Source of the DNA: Lentisalinibacter sp037382365
Lineage (GTDB): Bacteria > Pseudomonadota > Gammaproteobacteria > Steroidobacterales > Woeseiaceae
Reading direction: 5' to 3'
Assembly: GCA_037382365.1 (NCBI GenBank)
Contig: JARRPZ010000178.1
Coordinates: 1-5,362, forward strand
DNA length: 5,362 nucleotides
The position numbers and the translations under genes were made by a program. Numbering within the stretch: position 1 is the stretch's first letter; the number at the start of each line of letters is the position of its first letter. The notes beneath the pieces were generated by a model, which was not told where the DNA came from, ran no database searches, and saw nothing but the letters and a program-made list of their open reading frames with translations. This document shows, in pieces, positions 1-5,362 of this stretch.

Positions 1-86
1 GGCAATGACGCACTTTTGTCTTCCGGATGGAGCAACCAAGCAGGATCTCCGAGCCCACGACCGACACGGTCGAGACCAGCGCGCTT

Positions 87-263
87 CTAAGCGCCGGCTG
101 CATGTCGGAAGCGCCGGAATTCCTCTTCGTCCGCGCCTTTCTTGATAAACCTTGCCGCCAGGACGTCCCACTCGATGTCCTGACCCGACGCCACCATCAC
201 CGCCTGCTCCCAGGACTGTCGATCGTTCCAACCACTCCTGTCGGTGGCATTACGTGGATTCAC
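87..263 (-). CDS. Possible small protein (58 aa) or C-terminal remnant of an older gene
   Basis: I do not recognise this product. The frame ends with TAG at 87-89. The distal part reads like real protein: acidic and hydrophobic residues alternate (GQDIEWDVLAARFIKKGA, then an acidic run and a basic end RRFRHAAGA). By hand count over 49 codons (236 down to 90), G+C is about 67%, 47% and 71% at codon positions 1, 2 and 3, the pattern expected of coding DNA in a GC-rich genome. A GTG start at 263 has GGAAGG (274-279) ten bases upstream. An ATG at 197 has GGGAG (207-211) nine bases upstream and would give 36 aa. Further upstream the same frame becomes Arg- and Pro-rich and loses coding character. 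It diverges from the receptor gene. It could be a true small protein, the tail of a decayed gene, or chance. Confidence 0.3.
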   Translation of the reverse strand: MNPRNATDRSGWNDRQSWEQAVMVASGQDIEWDVLAARFIKKGADEEEFRRFRHAAGA

Positions 264-311
264 GGATTGACGACCTTCCGGTCGTGGCGCACAAAAAAAG
301 TATGTTTGGAT

Positions 312-333
312 CGGCTCTCGATCGACCGAGCCG
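312..333. repeat. Inverted repeat / hairpin in the receptor upstream region
   Basis: The arms CGGCTC (312-317) and GAGCCG (328-333) pair perfectly around a ten-base loop that itself contains the palindrome TCGATCGA. CCGGTCCGG overlaps the right arm and follows it (331-339). The element sits about 80 bases before the receptor start, so it could be an operator or a leader hairpin, depending on where transcription begins. Six-base arms are common by chance in GC-rich DNA, so its role is uncertain. Confidence 0.3.
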
Positions 334-401
334 GTCCGGTAGCTGCGGCACCTGTGGCGCAGAAAACGAGGGAATGCACACGCAACGTGCCGCCAGTCAG
401 C

Positions 402-407
402 AGGGGG
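402..407 (+). promoter_or_regulatory. Ribosome binding site of the TonB receptor
   Basis: AGGGGG lies eight bases before the ATG at 416. This spacing supports 416 as the start rather than the in-frame ATG at 440 (Met9), which has no comparable purine-rich sequence upstream at the right distance. Confidence 0.6.
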
Positions 408-415
408 CGTAGCGT

Positions 416-2677
416 ATGTCAGTCCGTTGTTCCCGCCGGATGCGATCACTCGCCACGACCATTCTCCTCGTGTTCGGTGTAACCGCCCTGGCAGACGATG
501 CAGAAAACGGCCAGGGGAACCCGGAATCGACTTCGGCAGAAGAAGAGTCAGATCAGTACCTCGACGAAATCGTTGTAATCGGTTCCAGGCGCCGCGAGTT
601 GCTGCAGGAGGTCGGCCTGGCCATATCCAGCATCGAGCCTGAAGAATTCGTAACCGAGGGGCTGGTGATGCTGGAGGACGCCATCGATTACACGGCCGGC
701 GTGCATTTCACCGGAGAAGGTAACTGGGGGCTGGGTAAGGTATTCATGCGTGGGGTGACGCAGGAAAGTTCCACGCCCGTGGTCGCCGTCTATGTCGATG
801 ACGTACCGCTGACTCCGGAAGTTCCTTACGTCTGGGCACAGATCCGGATGTTCGATGGAATGCTCGGCGACATCGAGCGAGTTGAGTTCATCAAGGGACC
901 TCAGGGAACCCTCTACGGTGCCAGCGCAGTTGGTGGTGTCATTCGATACGTGACCCGTGATCCGTCGCTGGACGAGGCTTCTGGCCGCGTAGCTGTCGAT
1001 CTGTCGAATACCGCTCACGGCGAGTGGAACGAGCGGTACAAGTTTTACGGTTCACTTCCGATCGTCGAAGACCGGCTGGCAATTGCGGCGACGGGCATGT
1101 ACGCGGACCAGGGCGGGTACCTCGATCGCATCGATCCTGCGTCCGGCTCGGTCGAGCACGATATCAATCCATTCGACCTCGCCGCGGGCAGCGTGACCGT
1201 ATTGTGGCGAGTCAGCGACGCCAGCAGCCTGAAACTCCTGGCGTCCCGGCATGAGTCGGATTTCGCGCACGGCACGCAGGGCGTCAATTACGACTATCCA
1301 TCGCTGACACCCACCTACAGCTATTACACCACTGACGCACCGTCGGCGCCTGGCACGATTACTTTCGATATCTACGCAGCTACGCTCAACGTCGATCTCG
1401 ACTGGGCGAGCGTGACGTACGTGACCGCCCTGACCGGCTACGATGACCGCGAATGGCTTGACGTGACGCCTGCGTTTGGCGAGTTCGTCGATGAGGAGGT
1501 CGGAGCACCGCCGGGGACGAACACACTGCCGATTACGATTCATGCCGAAGTGGAAAAGCGCACCCACGAGTTTCGGCTGACCTCCGATGACAATGACGCG
1601 CTCGAATGGCTGACGGGCATTTACTTCGCCGGCGTCGAGACCGATCTGTCGCAGCACAGCTTCAGCGTGCCGTCCGGCTATCATCTTTTCACTTTCGAAA
1701 TCCCTTCGAAATACCGAGAACTTGCGCTTTACGGAAACCTGACGTGGTTCCTGCGTCCGGATCTGGACATCACGCTGGGGGCCCGTTACAGCGACATAGA
1801 GATGCGCGTGCAGAGCCGAAACGCGGGGCTGCTCGGTGCGGGCGATCCGGACAGCGAGGTCTTCTTTGCCGGCGAAATCGACGATCGCGTCACAACGATG
1901 CTGCTCGGCGCCAGATGGCGGCCAAACAGCGAGTCATCGTTCTATCTGCGATTCGCCAACGGCTACAGACCGGCCGTTCCTCGCCTGGCTCTGCCCGGTG
2001 AAGTAAACTCCGATTCCCTCGCGAAGTCGGACGATCTCCGGAGTTATGAGTTAGGCACGAAGGGAACCTCGCTCGACGGCAACCTGGGGTACGACATCGC
2101 CCTTTGGGCAGTCGACTGGAACGACTTTCAGGCAATAGTCAGGGTGAATTCCATTGCGACCATCGGGAACTCGGAATCGGATATCTCGGCCCATGGCTTC
2201 GAGGCCGGCTTTGCATATCGGCCGAATGACGAATTCGAGATCGACCTGTCTATCGGCTATGCGGACAGCCGCCTCGACGACGACGCACCTACGATCGGCG
2301 GTCTCGAAGGTGATCGATTGAGATACCTGCCGCGATGGACCGGATCGCTGCGCGGCACGTACAAGTTCCCGCTTGCCGGATTCGATGCCAGCGTCGGCGC
2401 AGGCCTGCGCTACGTCGGCAGTTACCCCACCGCCTACAGCAGCGGGGTTCCCGGCTGCGGCTGTGAACTGAACTTCCCCGTCGACGACTATGTCCTGGTC
2501 GACGGGAACATGACGATGGCCGCGGAACGCTACGGCTTGTCGCTGTATGCGACCAACCTGCTGGACGACACTGGACTGGCGTCTGCGGGGGCAGCCGACG
2601 CTTTCAGCAATCAACTGGCGTCCGGCGCCAGCGTAAGGCCGCGAACCATTGGCGTCTATCTGTGGACCAACTTCTGA
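416..2677 (+). CDS. TonB-dependent outer-membrane receptor
   Basis: The 753-residue product is a typical-length TonB-dependent receptor, which moves bulky scarce ligands across the outer membrane using energy passed by TonB-ExbB-ExbD. Residues 1-26 form a signal peptide: basic n-region, hydrophobic core LATTILLVFGV, likely cleavage after ALA26. The TonB box is EIVVIGSR (51-58). The plug spans about 59-182 and carries the family motifs MRGV (111-114), VYVDDVPL (125-132) and IERVEFIKGPQGTLYG (153-168), then GGVIRYVTRDP. The rest is a beta barrel, with NLLDD (714-718) near the end and the terminal strand RPRTIGVYLWTNF ending in Phe, as BAM-assembled proteins do. There is no N-terminal STN domain, so FecR/sigma-type surface signalling is not expected. 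The ligand cannot be read from sequence. CGC at 681-683 lies in a probable loop near the C-terminus. The gene stands alone on its strand and converges with the regulator gene. The frame is intact. Confidence 0.96.
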   Translation: MSVRCSRRMRSLATTILLVFGVTALADDAENGQGNPESTSAEEESDQYLDEIVVIGSRRRELLQEVGLAISSIEPEEFVTEGLVMLEDAIDYTAGVHFTGEGNWGLGKVFMRGVTQESSTPVVAVYVDDVPLTPEVPYVWAQIRMFDGMLGDIERVEFIKGPQGTLYGASAVGGVIRYVTRDPSLDEASGRVAVDLSNTAHGEWNERYKFYGSLPIVEDRLAIAATGMYADQGGYLDRIDPASGSVEHDINPFDLAAGSVTVLWRVSDASSLKLLASRHESDFAHGTQGVNYDYPSLTPTYSYYTTDAPSAPGTITFDIYAATLNVDLDWASVTYVTALTGYDDREWLDVTPAFGEFVDEEVGAPPGTNTLPITIHAEVEKRTHEFRLTSDDNDALEWLTGIYFAGVETDLSQHSFSVPSGYHLFTFEIPSKYRELALYGNLTWFLRPDLDITLGARYSDIEMRVQSRNAGLLGAGDPDSEVFFAGEIDDRVTTMLLGARWRPNSESSFYLRFANGYRPAVPRLALPGEVNSDSLAKSDDLRSYELGTKGTSLDGNLGYDIALWAVDWNDFQAIVRVNSIATIGNSESDISAHGFEAGFAYRPNDEFEIDLSIGYADSRLDDDAPTIGGLEGDRLRYLPRWTGSLRGTYKFPLAGFDASVGAGLRYVGSYPTAYSSGVPGCGCELNFPVDDYVLVDGNMTMAAERYGLSLYATNLLDDTGLASAGAADAFSNQLASGASVRPRTIGVYLWTNF

Positions 2678-2690
2678 CGCTTTGGCTCGT

Positions 2691-2718
2691 GACCGGCCAT
2701 GGCCGGGTCTGGTTTTTT
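2691..2718 (+). terminator. Rho-independent terminator of the receptor gene
   Basis: The core CCGGCCATGGCCGG (2693-2706) is a perfect palindrome. It extends to GACC/GGTC with one bulged G (2691-2709) and is followed after three bases by six Ts (2713-2718). It begins 13 bases after the receptor stop codon. On the opposite strand the T-tract becomes an A-tract before the hairpin and no T-run follows it, so it should act mainly on rightward transcription. It would keep receptor transcripts from running antisense into the regulator. Confidence 0.75.
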
Positions 2719-2783
2719 GATCTCATTCCTTTGAAGCTCGGCGGAATACAGTCGCGATTTCCCTGAACCAACGCGCCCGTTTT

Positions 2784-5021
2784 CTACTGCGACGCAATTT
2801 GCGCATTTAGTTCCTCGAGTGTCGGTACTTCGCCTTGCCGCTGCATCTCACGGACGTTTTCGAGTTGCTGCGCCATGTCAGCCTCGATCGTGGCAGCGAT
2901 GGCGCGAAACCTCTCGTGGTCACGAACCGCATCGAAACGGACATCGCAGCAGAAGATAAAGCCCAGGCGCTTCTTGTAGCGATCACCACGCCAACCCGAC
3001 GACACCACCTTCTCCAGCACGTCGAGCGCTGCGTCCGTTCGTCCCGCGGTAGCGAGCGCACCCGAAAAATCAACCTGCACCCATGTCACCGGATACTCCT
3101 CGGCTATTAGTTGATATCTAGGAACACCGGCGTCGCTGAGTGCCCGCGCTGTCTTGTAATCACCCAGTACCTGATAGACGCGAACAAGTTCGTCCGGGCA
3201 AGGGTTACCGAACATTGTCCGGACTTCTTTCGCGCCTACACACTCGGGCGAGAATTCCTCCATGCGGGCAAGTGCATTCCCGGGGCTAGCGGTTGCCAGA
3301 TCGACGAATACGCCCAATCTCATGCGTTGCCAGGCCGTGGAGTTCGGCCTCCTGGCCAGACTCGCCGGAGGCAGTAGCTCGGGCGCCTGATGCACCTCGG
3401 TCTTGCCCGACACAAGCCGGACAACGGCCTGCTCCACGAGCAATCTTTCCTGAGCTGGCTGGTTGTCCGGCGCAGTCAGGACTTTTGCCAGGTCGAGATA
3501 GGCAAGCGCCATGTTGAAATCACCGAGAGCGGCGTAAGCGAGGCCAATAAACCTGGGATATCCCGGAGTTCGCGGATCGATTTCCATAGCCTTGGCCATC
3601 CAGCGGATCGACTCGTCAATTCGTCCATTTATCTCCCATTCCTGTCTTCCAACCGTTCCGTAGCCGCGCGGCGAGCGGGGCGCAATCTCGACCATCCGGT
3701 GTCCGTGCCACTTCGCCTCTTCCTTGCTGCTCACCGTGATCGGGTACCACGATTTATCTTCATGCAAAGAAATTGAGAGCGGATCTACTTCGAGTCCTTT
3801 GTCGAAAACGGCTTCCCAGCGTCCGGCTTGCCAGGCTTTGATCCAGCCGAACGGCGGGTCCGGGTAGACGTGAATCCACATAAGGCTGTACCCGTACCCA
3901 TGGTATCCCTCGGATAGAGTAGGGTTGAGTTCCAGCCCACGCTCGAAGGCCGCGATTGCTTCGTGGAGCTTGTCGTGAATCCTGGATTGGGTTTCGGTCT
4001 CATGCAGGCGTGCAGCCTGTTCCGTAATCGAGGCTCCGAGGCTTATCCAGGCCTCGGCGGATTCATGATCAAGTTCGAGCGCCTTCCGTGCGAGCTGTTC
4101 ACGCCCGGCCAGCGATGACGGGCAAAGCTCATTGCTCTGGCCGCCCGAGTACGAAGCGTAAAGGCCACATGCGTCGGCGAAGCCCGCATAGGCGCCGGCA
4201 AATTGCGGATCGAGCTCGATCGCCTGCGAAAAGTGCTCGACGGCATCGGCCAGATCCTCGACCTTATGATGTTCCAGCCGCTCGCGGCCAAGAAGATAAG
4301 CCGCATACGCTTCGGTATTCGCCGTCGGTACCCTTGCCAAGCGCTCCTCGTCCTCGCCGGTCAGCGTCATGCGCAAGCGGCCTGTAATGGCACGCGCGAT
4401 TTCGCTCTGGACTTCAATAAGATTGGCGGCACTGTAGTCACGGTCATAGGATTCGGACCATAATTGACTACTATCCTTCGCATCGATCAGCTGCGCGGTG
4501 ACGCGCACACGGTTGCCGTCGCGCCGCACGCTGCCTTCGAGGATATGCCGGACGTTCATTTCTTCCGCCATCGTCGCGATATCGACATCCTTGCCCTTGA
4601 ACGAGAACGACGAATGGCGCGCCGAGCGCCAGATCCAGCGCCGGGAACGGCGCGATGCCTCCCCGCGCGAGGATTCCAGCCGGCCCTGCTCTGATACACC
4701 GATGCCGGAGACCGGCAGTCTCAGGCGGTATCCCTTCTTCGGCACCGTCTGGATGACGCTCTGGCCGTCGCCATCGTCGCTTAAGACATGCCGGAGTTCC
4801 GCCACGCAGTTGTAAAGCGTCGCGTCGGAGACAATCTTCCCCGACCACAAGTCGTGCATCAGGGTCTCGGAGGGCACCACTTCGCCCTGTCGCTCCGACA
4901 GATAGACGAACAGGCGCATCACCTGAGGTCGCAGGTGGATTCGCTCTTCCCCGCGAGAAATTCGGTCGAGGTCCGGTTCTACCGTCCAGTCCCCGACGCT
5001 GAACGGTCCGTTGGCGGCCAT
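2784..5021 (-). CDS. Winged-helix (OmpR/CadC-type) transcriptional regulator with partial TolB-like domain and TPR repeats
   Basis: The product has 745 residues. Residues 6-102 form a Trans_reg_C-type winged helix: LRPQVMRLFVYLSER (30-44), probable recognition helix around DATLYNCVAELRHVL (66-80) and wing TVPKKGYRL (92-100). A basic linker ends in RRSRRWIW (124-131). Residues 134-220 match the second half of the TolB/FlgO-like domain (SSFSFKGKDVD, LEGSVRRDGNRVRVTAQLIDA, LWSESYDR). TPR-like units follow at about 254-287, 304-337, 350-383, 466-499, 500-533 and 654-672. The tail RFDAVRDHERFRAI (695-708) is usual for such proteins. The family normally has a membrane helix and the start of the TolB-like domain between the linker and SSFSFKG. 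Both are absent here and I see no other membrane segment, so the protein is probably cytoplasmic. The winged helix should bind DNA; the TPR part should bind a partner or ligand. Targets are unknown. The start at 5021 fits the domain boundary, though the ribosome binding site is weak (GAG a few bases upstream). Confidence 0.93.
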   Translation of the reverse strand: MAANGPFSVGDWTVEPDLDRISRGEERIHLRPQVMRLFVYLSERQGEVVPSETLMHDLWSGKIVSDATLYNCVAELRHVLSDDGDGQSVIQTVPKKGYRLRLPVSGIGVSEQGRLESSRGEASRRSRRWIWRSARHSSFSFKGKDVDIATMAEEMNVRHILEGSVRRDGNRVRVTAQLIDAKDSSQLWSESYDRDYSAANLIEVQSEIARAITGRLRMTLTGEDEERLARVPTANTEAYAAYLLGRERLEHHKVEDLADAVEHFSQAIELDPQFAGAYAGFADACGLYASYSGGQSNELCPSSLAGREQLARKALELDHESAEAWISLGASITEQAARLHETETQSRIHDKLHEAIAAFERGLELNPTLSEGYHGYGYSLMWIHVYPDPPFGWIKAWQAGRWEAVFDKGLEVDPLSISLHEDKSWYPITVSSKEEAKWHGHRMVEIAPRSPRGYGTVGRQEWEINGRIDESIRWMAKAMEIDPRTPGYPRFIGLAYAALGDFNMALAYLDLAKVLTAPDNQPAQERLLVEQAVVRLVSGKTEVHQAPELLPPASLARRPNSTAWQRMRLGVFVDLATASPGNALARMEEFSPECVGAKEVRTMFGNPCPDELVRVYQVLGDYKTARALSDAGVPRYQLIAEEYPVTWVQVDFSGALATAGRTDAALDVLEKVVSSGWRGDRYKKRLGFIFCCDVRFDAVRDHERFRAIAATIEADMAQQLENVREMQRQGEVPTLEELNAQIASQ
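4611..4640 (-). other. Apparent in-frame deletion junction inside the regulator gene
   Basis: Here the reading frame passes from the basic, Trp-containing stretch that usually leads into a transmembrane helix (RRWIW, residues 127-131) straight into ARHSSFSFKGK (134-144). From memory of the family, about 90-120 residues normally lie between: the helix, a linker and the AVLPF-like first half of the TolB-like domain. No such sequence appears in the other frames nearby, so a simple frameshift does not explain it. The DNA at the join holds the palindrome GGCGCGCC (4616-4623) and a direct repeat GCGCC (4619-4623 and 4626-4630), which could have promoted slippage. An assembly collapse is the main alternative. 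Confidence 0.6.
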
Positions 5022-5048
5022 ATTCTCGGTCTCTGGTGGCCGACAATA

Positions 5049-5073
5049 CCCTCTGGTGCAGAGTTCCTGAGGG
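5049..5073 (-). promoter_or_regulatory. Overlapping inverted repeats in the regulator's probable leader
   Basis: CTCTG-GTG-CAGAG (5051-5063) is a perfect five-base dyad. An alternative pairing uses CCCTC (5049-5053) with GAGGG (5069-5073). The two share bases, so only one can form at a time. They lie between the predicted promoter and the start codon, a position suited to an operator or a small leader structure. Arms of five bases are short, so chance is possible. Confidence 0.3.
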
Positions 5074-5083
5074 ATTTGAATTC

Positions 5084-5113
5084 AGTATAGCCCCTGTGTG
5101 CCGACTGTGGGAA
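5084..5113 (-). promoter_or_regulatory. Candidate sigma-70 promoter of the regulator gene
   Basis: On the minus strand a -10 box TATACT (5084-5089, five of six matches to TATAAT) is preceded by TTCCCA (5108-5113, four of six matches to TTGACA) with an 18-base spacer. Transcription would begin near 5077, giving a leader of about 55 bases before the ATG at 5021. The surrounding 5074-5130 stretch is more AT-rich than the genes, as expected of a promoter. Confidence 0.5.
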
Positions 5114-5362
5114 AAATGTGAGGCTGATATCGCATAACTGTCAGGTATTCGGATCACCGTGCTCGTATCGTTGAACTGCGGCCACTGCAACGATTTCATA
5201 CGGGGGGCAGGTGGAATGAGCATTCTGGTACCCAAGCGAATCCTCACCCGGCAACGGCGGCGGCAACCTACCCGGGAGACCGAATTTCGTCCCTGGCGGC
5301 CTATTCGGCGTAAACCACTCCTGACAACACCAACCGCACCGCACAATCGGGCTTACATCGAT
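5114..5362. other. Right-hand flank upstream of the regulator
   Basis: No confident gene is visible. Inverted repeats are GAATG-AG-CATTC (5214-5225) and CCGAAT...ATTCGG (5280-5308, 17-base loop). A minus-strand frame is open from the right edge to a stop at 5141 (CGWCCQEWFTPNRPPG near its start), but it is Pro/Gly-rich and uses AGG codons, so I do not call it a gene. The plus-strand frame from 5216 is listed separately. If that frame is real, about 194 bases separate two divergent genes. Confidence 0.5.
5216..5362 (+). CDS. Possible 5' end of a divergent gene, cut by the window edge
   Basis: An ATG at 5216 follows GGGGGG (5202-5207) with an eight-base gap, the same arrangement as the receptor's ribosome binding site. 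The frame stays open for 49 codons to the window end and begins MSILVPKRILTRQ, then becomes very basic with many Arg residues. The opening vaguely recalls the N-terminus (VPxRIxTRQ) of some phage-associated LamG-like proteins, but this is from memory and weak. G+C at third positions is only moderate by hand count. The gene would be divergent from the regulator. It may equally be a chance open frame; the sequence past the right edge would decide. Confidence 0.28.
   Translation, partial: MSILVPKRILTRQRRRQPTRETEFRPWRPIRRKPLLTTPTAPHNRAYID

Larger units (their letters stand above)
1..415. other. Upstream region of the TonB receptor without a confident gene
   Basis: This 415-base stretch lies before the receptor gene. 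Plus-strand frames here are rich in Pro, Arg and Ser and look like non-coding shadows. It contains a possible small minus-strand frame (87-263, listed separately), an A-rich patch ending in TATGTT (about 292-306), a hairpin (312-333) and the receptor's ribosome binding site. Two short inverted repeats share the arms CGACC and GGTCG (58-72 and 271-284). A TTGACG element at 267-272 resembles a -35 box, but no good -10 sits 16-18 bases downstream. TATGTT at 301-306 could be a weak -10 without a convincing -35. I could not recognise a Fur box. The receptor promoter probably lies here but cannot be fixed by eye. Confidence 0.6.

Noticed and set aside
1..72. Possible gene ends or starts at the left edge (plus frame ending at 88-90; minus frame open from about 72 to the edge)
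   Set aside because: Too short, no recognisable motif and no convincing ribosome binding site.
267..306. TTGACG and TATGTT as the receptor promoter
   Set aside because: The boxes are 28 bases apart, too far for a sigma-70 promoter, and neither has a good partner at normal spacing.
27..482. Plus-strand open frame of 151 codons ahead of and overlapping the receptor start
   Set aside because: Its composition is low quality (Pro, Arg, Ser, His), no homology is recognised, and it overlaps the receptor signal peptide in another frame.
1052..1684. Long minus-strand open frame (210 codons) inside the receptor gene
   Set aside because: It is antisense to a clearly coding frame, is rich in Arg and shows no recognisable motif; a shadow of GC-rich codon use.
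2051..2614. Minus-strand open frame (187 codons) inside the receptor gene
   Set aside because: Antisense shadow of the barrel region with no family motif or convincing start.
4471..5346. Minus-strand open frame of 291 codons overlapping the regulator's N-terminus
   Set aside because: It overlaps the winged-helix coding sequence in another frame, is Arg-rich and has no recognisable domain; it also does not supply the missing membrane helix.
5141..5362. Minus-strand frame open to the right edge, with CGWCCQEWFTP resembling a zinc-ribbon start
   Set aside because: Only one Cys cluster is present, the rest is Pro/Gly-rich with AGG codons, and no second metal-binding pair appears where expected.

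Overview
The window is GC-rich bacterial DNA with two complete genes, which converge tail to tail. The left gene (+ strand, 416-2677) encodes a TonB-dependent outer-membrane receptor. The right gene (- strand, 2784-5021) encodes a regulator with an OmpR/CadC-type winged helix, part of a TolB/FlgO-like domain and a long TPR region. An outer-membrane receptor with a signal peptide means a diderm. The receptor style (TonB box EIVVIGSR, no STN domain) and the winged-helix/TolB-like/TPR architecture are most familiar from Proteobacteria, probably a free-living gammaproteobacterium. That placement is inference from family style, not a computed match.

Layout. Positions 1-415 have no confident gene. 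They hold a possible small minus-strand reading frame (87-263) with coding-like base composition, an A-rich patch near 292-306, a hairpin (312-333) and the ribosome binding site of the receptor. The receptor follows, then a 106-base gap with a hairpin and T-tract that would stop receptor transcription. The regulator fills 2784-5021. Its likely promoter (TATACT -10) lies at 5084-5113, and overlapping inverted repeats (5049-5073) lie in its probable leader. On the right edge a + strand frame starts at 5216 behind a G-rich ribosome binding site and runs off the window. It may be a divergent partial gene or chance.

How the genes may work together. The receptor would import a scarce ligand (siderophore, vitamin, glycan or another bulky nutrient; not identifiable from sequence) using TonB-ExbBD energy. 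The regulator could control it or neighbouring genes, but the two are on separate, convergent transcripts, so the link is only by proximity.

The most notable observation is in the regulator. As I recall the family, the DNA-binding domain is followed by a membrane helix and then a complete TolB-like domain opening with an AVLPF-like strand. Here the reading frame passes from a basic stretch ending RRWIW directly into ARHSSFSFKGK, the middle of that domain. The membrane helix and the first half of the domain appear to be missing, in frame, which would leave a soluble regulator. I saw no CRISPR array, tRNA, rRNA, transposase or clear mobile element.
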